A stretch of DNA of 64,000 bases from a virus. The notes under the pieces are model-generated. The model was not told the DNA's origin. It did not search any database and saw only the letters and a list, made by a program, of their open reading frames with translations. Location of the stretch: IMG/VR virus record IMGVR_UViG_3300044712_002337, positions 1-64,000 of that record; one strand, given 5' to 3'. Numbering within the stretch: the first letter of the stretch is position 1; every line of letters starts with the position of its first letter. The position numbers were made by a program, and so were the translations under genes. Below are positions 1 through 9,780 of this stretch, piece by piece.

Positions 1-3000
1 CGGCACGGCGGGCGGCCGCCCGCAGTGCCGCCTGTCGCTCTTCCGGGGGGCCGAACCTCGTGGAATTGTCGTTTGCCACGTTCCGGCGGAAGACGTCGGT
101 GAACAGCGTCTCCTGGTCGCTATTCAGGCCGGCGTCCCGGGCCAGCTTCTTGAGCGGGTCTTCTACCCGGCTGAAGCTCCGCTGATACGCGGCGTCGTTC
201 TCCGGGTCACCCCCGAACTGCCGGAGTATCATGTCGCCCAGCTTGTAGTCCGGCGAGTTCACCTCGGCGGCGAGGCCGGCGTAGTCCTTAGCGACGGCCG
301 GGTCGAACGCGAAGCGGGATACGGCTGCTTGCAACTTGTCCGTCGACCCGGCCCGCCGCTCGGCCTCGAACAGGGGGGACAGCTTGTCCTTGTTCTTCCG
401 CAGGGCGTCCAGCCCGGCGTCGTCGGCCACCCCGACCCCGGCCAGCACCCCGGCCGCCCGCCGCTGTTTCTCCAGCTCGCCGCCCTCGGCTTCGAGCCCG
501 ACCTTGCGCTGGACGGCCTGGCGGCGGTCCTCTTCGGCCACCCCCTTCGCCAGCCCGGCGAGGAACCGGTCGAACGTCTGCTGCAGGTTGGCCAGGAAGG
601 CGGTCTGCCCGTCCCGGGCGAGCCGGGCGGCCTCCTTCTGGGCGGCGGCCGCCGCCGCCAGCTCCTGGCCGAGCTGGTCGCGGAGCCCGTCCCGGGTGCC
701 CCGCTCGCCGGCCCCTTGCTGGCCGGTCAGGCGGTCGAGCAGCTGCCGCCGCACTTGCCCGGCGTCCCGCCCGTCGGGCAGGGTGAACCCGTCCCCCATG
801 GCGCCCAGCCCGCGGAGGGCGGCCTGCTGCTGGGAGCGGGGGAGGGCGGCGAACCCGTCCGGGTTGGCGGCCGCCGCCGCCGCCGCCCGCTCGTCCCGGC
901 GGAGCCGGCCCCGCTCGGCCGGGTCGGCCATGACCAGCCGCTCGGCGTAGTCCCGGCGGGCGTCCACCGCCGCCGTGGCCGCCGCCAGCTTCTCCTGCAG
1001 CCCGGCCGTCCGCTCGGCCGCGTTCCCCAGGTTGGCCAGCGCCTGCCGCAGGCGGTCGGACTCGGACACCACCCGCTGGAACTCGGCCTCCACCCGCTTG
1101 AACCGCTCGGGGTCGGCCCGGGCGTCCTCCCGCTCGCCGCTCAGCCGCTCGGCGTCCTGCCCCAGGGCCCGCAGCCGGCCGGCCACCCGTTCGGCCGACA
1201 GCCCGGCCGCCCCGAGCCCGGCCTGGCGGGCGGCGAACGGCCCGTTCAGCGTGCCCAGGGACAGCTCGTCGACCGCCCGGGTGCCCCGCCGCTCGGCCGC
1301 CCGCTCGGCCCGCAGCCGGGCGAGGGTCAGCCCCGCCCCGGCCGCCTCGGCGTCGGCCCGCCGGGCCTGCTCGCCGAACCCCTCCGCCTGCGCGAGCCCG
1401 GACGAGAAGCCCTGCTCGGCCGCCCCCCGCCGCCGCAGGTACGCCTCGCCGTCCCGCTGGAGCGGGGCCAGCCGCCCGCCGACCAGCTGGCGGACCACCC
1501 CGCCCAGGTCGCCGCCCACCGCCTCCTTCAGGCTGCCGGTGTTCTTGCCGAGCAGCTCGCGGAGGGCGGACACGGCCGACTCGGCGGCCGCCCGCTCCTC
1601 GGCCCCGGGCCCCACCCGGGCGAGCAGCAGCCGCTCGACGGCGGCGGCCGACTCCTCGTCCTTCGGCCCGGCCCGCAGGGCCTCGCCCAGGGCGGCCGGC
1701 AGCTCGCGGGCCACCGCGTCCACGGCCTGCAGCTGGGCGGCGAACGCCGCCCCGCCGGGGGCGCCGCGGAACCGGGCGACCAGGGCGGCCGGGTCCCCGC
1801 CGAGCCCGACCTCGGCCAGGGCGGCGGCCGGGTCGCCCAGCCCCGGGGCCTGGCCCAGCCCGGCCACGGCCGCCCCGGCCTCGGCCCGGCGGCCCGGCCG
1901 GTCGGCCCCCTGGGCGGCGGCGACGGCGGCCCCGGCCAGCCGGCCGAGCGCCCCCTCGGCCCGCTCGTCCTGGGCGGCCGCCTTGCGGACCTCGCCGCGG
2001 ACCCGCTCCGCCCGGGCGGCCTTGAGCACCTCCTCGCCCAGCTCGCGGACGGCGTCGGCGGTGCTCTTGTACACCCCCAGGTCGACGAGCAGGGAGACCG
2101 AGTCGCGGGCCACCGGGCTGTCGGCCAGCAGCCGCTCGCCCCGCCGGGCGACGGCCTCCGGCTTCTCCCCGTCGGCGGCCGGGCGGGCGGCGTCGGCCTT
2201 GCCCGCCCGCCCGGCCGCCTCCTGCACGCCCGAAAACAAATTGAACAGCTGCGGGCCGGCGGCGAGGCGGATTTCCCGCTTGTACGCCTCCAGCTGCTCC
2301 TGCGGGGAGCCGGCCGAGAACAGCCCGCCGGCCGCCTTGGCGGCCCCGGCCCGGGCCTCCTGCTGGAGGGTGGCGACGTTGCGGGAGAACTCGCCGGCGT
2401 CGAGGCGGTCGTACGGGGTGCGGCCCTGGGCGACGGCCCGGAAGGCGTCCCCGAGGCGGTCCACGGCGTTGCCGATTTTCGCGTCGCGGAGCTTGTCGGC
2501 GGCGTCCCGGACGGCCGCCACGAACCCGGCCAGGGCGCCCACCCCGGCCCCGACGACCGCCCCCACCCCGCCCCACGCCGCCCCCACCCCGGCCCCCAGG
2601 GCGGCCCCCTGGAGGGCGCCGGCGGCCCCGGACTGGGCGCGGAACGAGGCGTCGACGCCGGCCTGGCCGGTGCCGATGTTGCGGGCGAGCGCGGCGGACG
2701 GGGCGGCGGCCTCGCCGGCGTACCCGGCGGCCGCCCCGAACCCGAGGGCGGCGGCGGTGGCGTTCACCTCCCGCCCGCCGAGGGCGAGCCGGCCGGTCGG
2801 GCCGGACAGGCGGTCGACGAGCCGGGCGAACCGGCCGCGGGCGTCCCCGCCGCGGCCGAACCGCTCGGCCAGGTCGGGCCGGCCGACGGCCGCCAGCCCG
2901 TCGGCGGTCAGCCCGGTCGCCCGCCCGCGGGCGTCGGTCTGCACCCCGGCGTTCACCGCCGCCGCCTGCTCGGCCAGCTCGGCGGCCAGCCGGCGGGCCT

Positions 3001-6000
3001 CCGTCCGGCTGGCCCCGGCCCGCCGCGCCTGCTCGTACAGCCCCCGCTGCACCCGCCGCTGCTGGCGGTCCAGCTCCTTGAACGCCTCCGCCCCGCCGGT
3101 CAGCCGGCCGTCGCCGTCCGCCGCCAGCGGGGTGCGGGTGTCGCCGCTCAGCGGGCCGGCCGGGAGGGAGCCGCGGAACCGGTCGTTGGCCAGGTCGAGC
3201 AGCCCGTACTCCGTCCGCCCGGTGGCCAGGTCGGCGGTCGGCCCCCGCGCCGCCCGCTCCCCGGCCTCCATCCGGGCGGCGGCCTGCCGCCGGGCGGCGA
3301 GCTCGGCCGCCGCCCGGGCGTACCGCTCCCGCTCCTGGTACGCGGCCCGCTCGCCCAGCCGCTCGTCGCGGGTGGGCGGCTGCCACGGGCCGTCGGGCGG
3401 GGGGTCGGCCTGGGGCCCGCGGGGGCGGTTGACGAACCGGACGGGGGAGGTGCCGGGGGCGGCGGCGAACGGGAACGGGAACGCGCCGTCGGACCACCGC
3501 GGGCCGTCCGGCGGGGGCGGGCTGGCGGCCGGCGGGGCCGGGGGCAGCCGGGGCGGGCCGCCGCCGGGCGGGGCGAACGCGGCCACCCCGTTCCCGTCGA
3601 CCACGCTCACCCGGGGGCCGCGGAACGGCAGCCGCGGGTCCTGGAACGGGGGCTCGCCGGCGAACCCGCCGGGCACCAGGGCGAGGGGCCCGGGGGCCGC
3701 CGGGGCCCGCCCCCGGCGGGCGAGCAGGGCGAGCAGGCGGGGGTTGGTCGTCCGGAGCCCGGTCACCCCGGCGGTGTCCCCCACCCCCACCTCCGGGCCG
3801 TCCCGGGTGGCGGCGATGCGGGCGGCGGCCCGGGCGCGGTCCTCCTCGTACCGGCGGTTCGCCGCGGCGGTGCGGCGGGCCGCCTCTTCGGCGTCCAGCC
3901 GCCGGTCCACCGAGCGGACGTCGTCCCGGGCGACGGCCGCCGCGGCCGCGTCCGCCCCGCCGGGGCGGTCGCCGCCGCCCTTGAGCCGCTCGACGGCCAT
4001 GGACACGACCCGGTCGCGGAGCGACTCGACGTCCTCCCCCACCTTGATTTTGATGTCGGCGGCGGCCGCCGCCAGGGCGGAGGTGACGCCGGCGTCCCGG
4101 AGCACGTCCTTGGACGACTTGTCCACGCCCGGGTTGTTGCGGGCGAACGCCACCACCCGCTTCCGCAGCTCGGCCAGCTGGGCCGGGTCGTCCAGCCCGA
4201 TTTCGGCGACGGCCGACCGCCCGTACTGGAACGGCGCCCGGCCCCGCAGCTTCTCCAGCACCATCTCCAGCGGGGCGGCCGCCCCGCCCACCTGGCCGCC
4301 GGCGACGTACTCGGCCAGCCCCTTGGCCAGCCGCTCGCGGGGGCGGGCCAGGTACGCCGCCTGGGCCGGGGCGGCCAGGCCGCGGGCGGCGTAGAACGGG
4401 GCCTGGGCGACGGCGGCGGCGGCGTTCGCCTCCACCGTCCCCGGCACCTCCGACTGGTACCCCTCGAACCCCGGCCTGCCCCGCAGGTGGGCGAACAGCT
4501 TGCTGCCCGTCTTGGCGAAGTCGCCGCCGTGGAACACCTCCTCCAGCAGGGTCCGCCGCAGGTCGGCCTCGCCGCCGATGGCCGCCCGGCTGAGGGTCAC
4601 CCGGCCGGTGGAGCGGTCGAACTTGCCCCGCCCGGTCTCCCCCTTCCGGGTCTTCAGGGCGTCGACGATGTCCGGGTCGCCGGCGATGAGTTGCCGCAGG
4701 TCCACCCCGGTCGAGGCGGAGTACTCGTCCAGCAGCCGCTGGACGTCGGCGTCGCCGAACACGTACCCGCCGTCCCGGCGGTACTGCACCCGCCCGCGGG
4801 CCCGCCGCAGCCGCTCCAGGTTGCCCGCCCCGACGTTCCGCACCGTGTCCCGGTCGAGCACGTACTCGCCCGGGGTGAGCCAGGCGGCCACCGTGTCCGA
4901 CCCCCGCGGCCCGCCGGGCACGGTCGGGTCGTGGTCGGCCGGGGACACCGGGCCGCCGGCCGCCCGGCGGAGCACCCGCCCGCCGCGGGGGGCGGTGAGC
5001 TCGGCGAGGGCGCCGGAGGCGAACGAGGTGAGCCCGCGGGCGGCCGCCCCGCCGGCGATGCCGGCCAGCACCGGGGCGAGCGGGGCGGCCACGCGGAGCA
5101 CGTCGGCGAAGTTGCGGGCGACGCCTTCGAGGGCGGACGCCAGGGTCTGGAACCCGCTCGTCTGGGTGAGCTCGCTGGCGAACTTCTGGTACTCCTCGCG
5201 GATGCGGGTGAGCCGCGTCTCCAGCCGCTTCTGCGCCTGCTCCTGGTTGACGGCCAGGCTGACCTCCCCCACCCGGGCGACGTTCACCGCCTTCTGCGCC
5301 TCGCCGAACTCCTTGAGCAGGGGGATGACCTTGGACAGCTGGCGGTCCCCGCCCAGCTGCTTGAGGGCGGCGGCGAACCGCGGGTCGGTCTCGCGGAGCT
5401 CGCCCAGCCCGGCGGACAGCCGGCGGACGGCCTCGAACGTGCCCACGAACTGGCCGGCCAGGTCGGCCTGCCCCAGGGCGGCCGCCTCCTGGGCGGTCAC
5501 CCGCAGCTCGACCCCCAGGTCCTTCATCGCCTTCACCGTGTCGTCCCGCTCCACCCGGGCGAAGATGGTGCGGAGGCCGGTGGCGATGCTGTCGGCCGAC
5601 TCCCGGGTGGTGGCCCGGACGGCGGTGAACAGGCCGAGGAAGTCGTTGAAGTTCTGCTTGGCCGAGGCCACCGGGGCGTTCAGGGCGGCGAACACGCCCC
5701 CGGCCTTCTGGGTGGCGGTCACCAGGTCGCCGGCCTCGACGGCGAACCCGCCGGCGACGGCGTTCATGGCCCCCAGCTGGGCCTTCAGCTGGTCGGCCTG
5801 GCGGCCGAACTGCTGGAACGCGGCCACCGCCCCCTCGGACGTCTGCTTCATCGAGTCGAAGTTGGGGGCGAGCGAGGTGGCGGCCACCGCCTCCATCGCC
5901 TTCTGCGTGTCCCCCAGGGACAGGCCGGCCTGGCGGAACACCAGGGTGGCGTCGAGCAGCTCGCGGCTGGACACCCCCACCTTGGCGGCCAGGTCGAGGG

Positions 6001-6538
6001 CGGCCGACCCGAGCCGGCGGACGGACGCGGCCGACTCGTCGGACACCTGCTGCAGCTTGTTCAGGGTGGCGTCGAAGGCGACCGCCTCGCCGGCCATGGC
6101 CCGCAGCGCCCGCACCCCGGCGAACAGCCCGGCGGTGGCGGCCGAGAAGGCGAGGAACCGGCGGCCGGCCAGGGCCACCTGCTGGCCGAACTGCTCGGCC
6201 TGGGCGGCCCCGTCCCGCAGCCCGTCGGCCGCCCCCCGCAGGGTGCGGGCGGTGGCGGCGAAGGCGGAGGCGGAGGCGGCGGCGGACGTGCCCGCCCGGG
6301 CGAGGGCGGCGCCCAGCCCGGCGGCCGAGGTGGCGGCGGCGGTGGACGCCCCGGACACGGCCGACAGGTCGGCCGCCACCCGGGAGAGCGACCCGGCCCC
6401 GGACACCCGCACCTGGACGTCGACCGGGCTGGCCGCCACCCGCCGGCGGAGGGCGTCCACCGCCTGCTCCACCTGGCGGAGGGAGCCCGGGTCGGGGGCG
6501 AACCGCAGGGCGACGTTGACGCTGTAGTTGGAGGCCAC
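1..6538 (-). CDS. tail tape measure protein, partial (C-terminus beyond window)
   Basis: The frame is open from a GTG at 6538 to the window edge, at least 2179 codons. The N-terminal 160-340 residues resemble the TP901-type tape-measure core, for example SSRELLDATLVFRQAGLS followed by an amphipathic helical stretch. The rest is Ala/Gln/Arg-rich and helical, as expected for a protein that sets tail length. It follows the tail tube and two tail-assembly genes, the usual siphovirus position. No ATG start exists in this frame; GTG was chosen because coding character begins there (VASNYSVNVALRFAPDPG) just after a HAB-type element. The very long open frames on the opposite strand are GC-driven shadows. 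Confidence 0.88.
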   Translation of the reverse strand, partial: MASNYSVNVALRFAPDPGSLRQVEQAVDALRRRVAASPVDVQVRVSGAGSLSRVAADLSAVSGASTAAATSAAGLGAALARAGTSAAASASAFAATARTLRGAADGLRDGAAQAEQFGQQVALAGRRFLAFSAATAGLFAGVRALRAMAGEAVAFDATLNKLQQVSDESAASVRRLGSAALDLAAKVGVSSRELLDATLVFRQAGLSLGDTQKAMEAVAATSLAPNFDSMKQTSEGAVAAFQQFGRQADQLKAQLGAMNAVAGGFAVEAGDLVTATQKAGGVFAALNAPVASAKQNFNDFLGLFTAVRATTRESADSIATGLRTIFARVERDDTVKAMKDLGVELRVTAQEAAALGQADLAGQFVGTFEAVRRLSAGLGELRETDPRFAAALKQLGGDRQLSKVIPLLKEFGEAQKAVNVARVGEVSLAVNQEQAQKRLETRLTRIREEYQKFASELTQTSGFQTLASALEGVARNFADVLRVAAPLAPVLAGIAGGAAARGLTSFASGALAELTAPRGGRVLRRAAGGPVSPADHDPTVPGGPRGSDTVAAWLTPGEYVLDRDTVRNVGAGNLERLRRARGRVQYRRDGGYVFGDADVQRLLDEYSASTGVDLRQLIAGDPDIVDALKTRKGETGRGKFDRSTGRVTLSRAAIGGEADLRRTLLEEVFHGGDFAKTGSKLFAHLRGRPGFEGYQSEVPGTVEANAAAAVAQAPFYAARGLAAPAQAAYLARPRERLAKGLAEYVAGGQVGGAAAPLEMVLEKLRGRAPFQYGRSAVAEIGLDDPAQLAELRKRVVAFARNNPGVDKSSKDVLRDAGVTSALAAAAADIKIKVGEDVESLRDRVVSMAVERLKGGGDRPGGADAAAAAVARDDVRSVDRRLDAEEAARRTAAANRRYEEDRARAAARIAATRDGPEVGVGDTAGVTGLRTTNPRLLALLARRGRAPAAPGPLALVPGGFAGEPPFQDPRLPFRGPRVSVVDGNGVAAFAPPGGGPPRLPPAPPAASPPPPDGPRWSDGAFPFPFAAAPGTSPVRFVNRPRGPQADPPPDGPWQPPTRDERLGERAAYQERERYARAAAELAARRQAAARMEAGERAARGPTADLATGRTEYGLLDLANDRFRGSLPAGPLSGDTRTPLAADGDGRLTGGAEAFKELDRQQRRVQRGLYEQARRAGASRTEARRLAAELAEQAAAVNAGVQTDARGRATGLTADGLAAVGRPDLAERFGRGGDARGRFARLVDRLSGPTGRLALGGREVNATAAALGFGAAAGYAGEAAAPSAALARNIGTGQAGVDASFRAQSGAAGALQGAALGAGVGAAWGGVGAVVGAGVGALAGFVAAVRDAADKLRDAKIGNAVDRLGDAFRAVAQGRTPYDRLDAGEFSRNVATLQQEARAGAAKAAGGLFSAGSPQEQLEAYKREIRLAAGPQLFNLFSGVQEAAGRAGKADAARPAADGEKPEAVARRGERLLADSPVARDSVSLLVDLGVYKSTADAVRELGEEVLKAARAERVRGEVRKAAAQDERAEGALGRLAGAAVAAAQGADRPGRRAEAGAAVAGLGQAPGLGDPAAALAEVGLGGDPAALVARFRGAPGGAAFAAQLQAVDAVARELPAALGEALRAGPKDEESAAAVERLLLARVGPGAEERAAAESAVSALRELLGKNTGSLKEAVGGDLGGVVRQLVGGRLAPLQRDGEAYLRRRGAAEQGFSSGLAQAEGFGEQARRADAEAAGAGLTLARLRAERAAERRGTRAVDELSLGTLNGPFAARQAGLGAAGLSAERVAGRLRALGQDAERLSGEREDARADPERFKRVEAEFQRVVSESDRLRQALANLGNAAERTAGLQEKLAAATAAVDARRDYAERLVMADPAERGRLRRDERAAAAAAANPDGFAALPRSQQQAALRGLGAMGDGFTLPDGRDAGQVRRQLLDRLTGQQGAGERGTRDGLRDQLGQELAAAAAAQKEAARLARDGQTAFLANLQQTFDRFLAGLAKGVAEEDRRQAVQRKVGLEAEGGELEKQRRAAGVLAGVGVADDAGLDALRKNKDKLSPLFEAERRAGSTDKLQAAVSRFAFDPAVAKDYAGLAAEVNSPDYKLGDMILRQFGGDPENDAAYQRSFSRVEDPLKKLARDAGLNSDQETLFTDVFRRNVANDNSTRFGPPEERQAALRAAARRA

Positions 6539-6615
6539 GGGGGGTCCTGAAACGGGGGCGGGCGGGGGAAATCCCCGCCCGCCTCTACCCCGCCCGGGGC
6601 CGCCGCCCCGGGGGT

Positions 6616-6650
6616 CCGTGCGGCGTCGCCGCACATTTTAAAAGGGTGAA
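6616..6650 (+). repeat. hairpin-TTTTAAAA element 1
   Basis: A 17-nt hairpin (6616-6632) is followed by ATTTTAAAAGGGTGAAAT (6633-6650). It lies between two leftward genes and reads against their transcription. Confidence 0.8.
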
Positions 6651-6653
6651 ATG

Positions 6654-7454
6654 TCAGGCGGCCGGCTCGCCCCCCGCGGCCCCCCCGTCGTCGGCGAACG
6701 GGAACACCTCGTCCTCCTCCGCCCCCAGACGCTTGCCGTCCGGCCCGACGCGGAACCCGTCCTCGTCGACGGGGTGGAGGTCGACGTCCACCAGCCGCTT
6801 GGTGGCCGGGTCGATGAGCCGCAACTGGTCGTCGCAGTACCCGTTCTCCAGCAGGAACTTGTTCTCCGGCCGGTCCCGCACCTCCTGCCTGCGGTCGTAC
6901 CCCTTAAAGACCGTCAGAACCGCATCGAACGCCGGCCCGAACACCGGGTCGTCCTCGCGGGTCAGGAGGTCGTCGACGGACGCGTACACCGGCTTGTTGT
7001 CGGCGGTGCGGACGCACCGGGTCATGACGAAGTGGAACTCGGCGTCGTTCGCCTGGGCCTCGACCGTGTTGGCGTACAGGTCGTTGGTGTCGGCGGCCAG
7101 CTCGAACAGGCGGGCGCGGGCCGCCCGCATGGCGACGGCGGTCGCCCGGGCCTGCAGCCGGGTCGTCCCCCTCACCTTGCCGGCCAGCACCCGCGCCCCG
7201 TCGGCCAGTTGCGTCCGCAGGGCCTCGGCCTCCGCCTCCCGGCCGTCGTCCCACAGCCCGAGCGCCCGGGCCGCCTGGTCCACCTGCCGGTTCAGCAGGG
7301 CCTTCCTCTCCTTGGCCAGCAGGAACAGGCGGACGTACGCCGCGCTCTTCTCGACGTCCGCGTCCCGCAGGTCCTTCCGCGTCGGGGCGACGGCGACGTA
7401 CCTCTTCCCGCCGGCCTCGAACTCCACCTTCTTCGCCGTCTTCGGGTCCGCCAT
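6654..7454 (-). CDS. unknown tail-module protein, candidate tail assembly chaperone
   Basis: 266 residues, acidic and charged, starting MADPKTAKKVEFEAGGKRY and ending in an Ala/Gly/Glu-rich tail. No catalytic motif is seen. It lies directly upstream of the tape measure gene and downstream of the tail tube, where siphoviruses encode tail assembly chaperones; the role is inferred from position only. The ATG at 7454 is preceded by the box ATTTTAAAAGGGAAAATTC of a sense-oriented hairpin-TTTTAAAA element, which supplies the ribosome-binding site. No slippery heptamer joining it to a neighbouring frame was noticed. Confidence 0.8.
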   Translation of the reverse strand: MADPKTAKKVEFEAGGKRYVAVAPTRKDLRDADVEKSAAYVRLFLLAKERKALLNRQVDQAARALGLWDDGREAEAEALRTQLADGARVLAGKVRGTTRLQARATAVAMRAARARLFELAADTNDLYANTVEAQANDAEFHFVMTRCVRTADNKPVYASVDDLLTREDDPVFGPAFDAVLTVFKGYDRRQEVRDRPENKFLLENGYCDDQLRLIDPATKRLVDVDLHPVDEDGFRVGPDGKRLGAEEDEVFPFADDGGAAGGEPAA

Positions 7455-7456
7455 GA

Positions 7457-7493
7457 ATTTTCCCTTTTAAAATGGTTCGGGGCGGGCCGCCCC
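7457..7493 (-). promoter_or_regulatory. hairpin-TTTTAAAA element 2, sense
   Basis: Read leftward: a hairpin of GGGGCGG arms (7479-7493), then ATTTTAAAAGGGAAAAT (7457-7473), ending three bases before an ATG. The box provides the AAAAGGGA Shine-Dalgarno. Confidence 0.8.
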
Positions 7494-7503
7494 TACCCCC
7501 CTT

Positions 7504-8607
7504 TTACCCGACCCGGACCCCGCGCCGGGCCGCCTTCTGGTCGGGGGCGTCCATCTCGTCCAGGGTGCCGGCCCGGTCGACGGCCGCCAGCCGGGCGGCC
7601 ACCGCGTCCCGGGCGAACCCGTCGTTCAGGTCGTACACCCCGTCGACGAACGCCGCCCGCTCGGCCTCGGTGAGCGGCGGGCGGTCGGGCAGCGACCCGT
7701 CCGGCTCGAACACGAACACCTGCTGGGCGGCCTTGATTTTCTCGTTGTCGGTCACCGCCTCCCGCCTCCGCCCCCGGTCCCCGTCGCCCGCCCGGCGGGC
7801 CAGCAGGTACCCGTCGAACGCGTCGTCGTCGGCGGCGGCCGCCTCCCCCGGGCCGTCCGGGTCCTGGGCGGCGGCGTCGTACGCCCGGGTCCAGTTGGCC
7901 AGCGCCCGCTGGTCGTCGGACAGGGCGGCGGCGGGCACCGGGAACACCGCCCCGCCGCACGCCTCCCGGGCGGCGTGGGCCGACCGCCACGGGTCGGTGC
8001 GGGCCAGCTCCCGCACCTGGGCGGCCGACGGGCGGGCGGCCAGGTAGGCGGCCACGGCGGCGTCCAGCAGGCCGGTGCGGTCCCGCCGCCAGTCGGCCCA
8101 CGCCGGGGCGCCGTCCGCCCGGCGGAGGCCGCGGCCGACGGCCGCCCGCACCCGGGCGGCGGCGGCGTGGTGGTCGGCGGTGTGGGCGTACAGGGCGTGC
8201 TTGCGGGCGTGCAGGGCGGCCGCCCGGGCCTTGGCGGCGGCCAGCTCGGCCCGGAACGGGGCCACCCGGTCGGCCCGGTGGAAGTGTTTGTACACCAGCT
8301 GCTTGAGGCGGTCGACGGCCGCCTCGGCGTCGGCCAGGGCGGCGTCGTCCCCCTTGTCCCAGTGGTCGCCGGCGGCGACCGCGGCGTAGGAGGCGGCCTT
8401 CGGCGGGCGGAGCAGGTCGACGGCCGCCTCGGCCGTCGGCAGCCCGCGGCGGACGGCCCGGCGGTAGGCGGCGGCGGCGGCCTCGGCGGCGGCCGCCCGG
8501 CCGGCGGCGTCCGGCTCGGCCACCAGGTACGCCCGGCCCCCGACCCGGATGCGGGTGAGCCCGGCCAGCAGGCGGGCCAGCAGCAGTTCGCGCTCGTCCG
8601 GGCGGAT
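7504..8607 (-). CDS. unknown tail-module protein, start codon undetermined
   Basis: About 367 residues, Ala/Arg-rich and largely helical (for example KQLVYKHFHRADRV), ending DQKAARRGVRVG. It sits between the tail tube and the tape-measure block, so it is probably a tail assembly protein. The frame has no ATG, GTG or TTG near its coding beginning; 8607 is an ATC and CTG codons follow at 8586 and 8583. The frame stays open upstream through the tail-tube gene in the -1 phase, so expression by frameshift or from a non-standard start are both possible. A GTG at 8620 opens a different frame whose product (Pro/Gly/Arg-rich) looks like a shadow. Confidence 0.65.
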   Translation of the reverse strand: MRPDERELLLARLLAGLTRIRVGGRAYLVAEPDAAGRAAAAEAAAAAYRRAVRRGLPTAEAAVDLLRPPKAASYAAVAAGDHWDKGDDAALADAEAAVDRLKQLVYKHFHRADRVAPFRAELAAAKARAAALHARKHALYAHTADHHAAAARVRAAVGRGLRRADGAPAWADWRRDRTGLLDAAVAAYLAARPSAAQVRELARTDPWRSAHAAREACGGAVFPVPAAALSDDQRALANWTRAYDAAAQDPDGPGEAAAADDDAFDGYLLARRAGDGDRGRRREAVTDNEKIKAAQQVFVFEPDGSLPDRPPLTEAERAAFVDGVYDLNDGFARDAVAARLAAVDRAGTLDEMDAPDQKAARRGVRVG

Positions 8608-8626
8608 GGCCGTCCCCCACTGGCGG

Positions 8627-8657
8627 AAAAAGCGGGGGAGGGGTCTCCCCCTCCCCC
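8627..8657 (-). terminator. strong intrinsic terminator after tail tube gene
   Basis: Read leftward: a perfect 10-bp stem (GGGGGAGGGG against CCCCTCCCCC, loop GAGA) followed by GC and five T. It lies 22 bases past the tail-tube stop codon. Confidence 0.85.
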
Positions 8658-8678
8658 TCCTACCGCGGGCCGGGCCCG

Positions 8679-9731
8679 TTACGGCCGCAGGGCGGCGGTC
8701 GGGTCGGCCGGGTGCTGCACGGTCATCTCGTCCTGGTTGGTGTACGTCAGCTGGAGGGTGACGTTCGACCCCCGCCCGCCGGCGTCCCCGCCGGTGCGGT
8801 TGATGGACTGCAGGCGGTTGTTGCTGCCCAGGTCGAGCACCAGCCCCTCGTCCAGCTTGATGAGGATTTGCTCGGCGGTGGTGTTGTCCCCGCCCGGCTG
8901 GCTGCCGGCCTCCAGGATGTTGAGCGGGTTCAGCCCCTTGTCGATGATTTCGAACGTGGTGGTCACGTCCACCGGGAACTCGATGAACCGGAAGAACGGC
9001 CCCTTCCGCCCGAGCTCGTTGGCCGAGTTGCGGTTCAGGCTGACGGCGGCGGTGACGGTCTGGATGGACGCCGAGTACTGGGGGTCGCCGTTGGCCGAGG
9101 TGGTCGGGTCGTTGGTGCCCGAGCTGCTGATGCCCGGCAGGTCCCGCGGGAACCGGCACTGGCTCATCAGGATGTTGTGCCGCCGGCTCACCCCGCCGGA
9201 GTACGCCGGGGTGAGGCTGGACACCCCGTTGGCGGCCGTGTGCCCGGTGAAGGTGAACGACCCGGTGGACCACTGCAGGTTGTTGCCGACGGTGGTCACG
9301 CTCTCCCGGGCGAACCCCTCGGCCGGGATGGTGTAGTTCATCGACTGCAGGTACTGGCCGCTGGCGAACGCCTGCAGCACCTGGTTGCCGGACGCCCGCG
9401 ACTGGTTGTCCCGGTGCACCGACAGGGCGACGTGGCACCGCTGGTTGCTCCGCCCGGCCAGCCCGGCGGTCGGGGCGTCCTGGGTGCACAGGGTGGCCAG
9501 CGGGGCGTACCCGTCCAGCGCCTTCTCCATGGTGATTTCGACGTCCGGCAGCTCCTCGAAGCTGGCGTACGTGGGCTGGTTGCCCATCTCCTTCACGTAC
9601 ACCGGGTTGAGCCGGGCGGACAGGCCGGCCGTCTGCAGCCCGCGGACGGTGGTGAAGGTGTTCGGGGCGCTGAACTTGGCGATGCCGACCGCCTGGCTGG
9701 GCCAGTAGATGCGGTTGTTCTGGACGGGCAT
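8679..9731 (-). CDS. major tail tube protein
   Basis: 350 residues starting MPVQNNRIYWPSQAVGIA, with beta-rich composition and many Ser/Thr/Asn. The phrases FEELPDVEITMEKALDGYAP and a C-terminal block on linear-term peptides (NVTLQLTYTNQDEMTV) fit a tail tube subunit. Support also comes from its place upstream of assembly proteins and the tape measure, and from the strong terminator right after it, as expected for an abundantly expressed structural gene. An ATG start at 9731 is used. Specific family not recognised. Confidence 0.75.
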   Translation of the reverse strand: MPVQNNRIYWPSQAVGIAKFSAPNTFTTVRGLQTAGLSARLNPVYVKEMGNQPTYASFEELPDVEITMEKALDGYAPLATLCTQDAPTAGLAGRSNQRCHVALSVHRDNQSRASGNQVLQAFASGQYLQSMNYTIPAEGFARESVTTVGNNLQWSTGSFTFTGHTAANGVSSLTPAYSGGVSRRHNILMSQCRFPRDLPGISSSGTNDPTTSANGDPQYSASIQTVTAAVSLNRNSANELGRKGPFFRFIEFPVDVTTTFEIIDKGLNPLNILEAGSQPGGDNTTAEQILIKLDEGLVLDLGSNNRLQSINRTGGDAGGRGSNVTLQLTYTNQDEMTVQHPADPTAALRP

Positions 9732-9780
9732 GGGGGCTCCGGGTCGGGACCAGGGGTCTGCCCGCCCCTACCCCGCCGGG

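Noticed and set aside
288-3497. A 1069-codon minus frame starting MVRRRVPVPV
   Set aside because: Arg/Pro/Gly-rich shadow in a different frame from the tape measure, which is continuous through this region.
329-6550. A 2073-codon open frame on the plus strand
   Set aside because: It is antisense to the tape measure gene and arises from GC-rich codon usage. Its composition (Gly/Pro/Leu/Arg) has no protein character.
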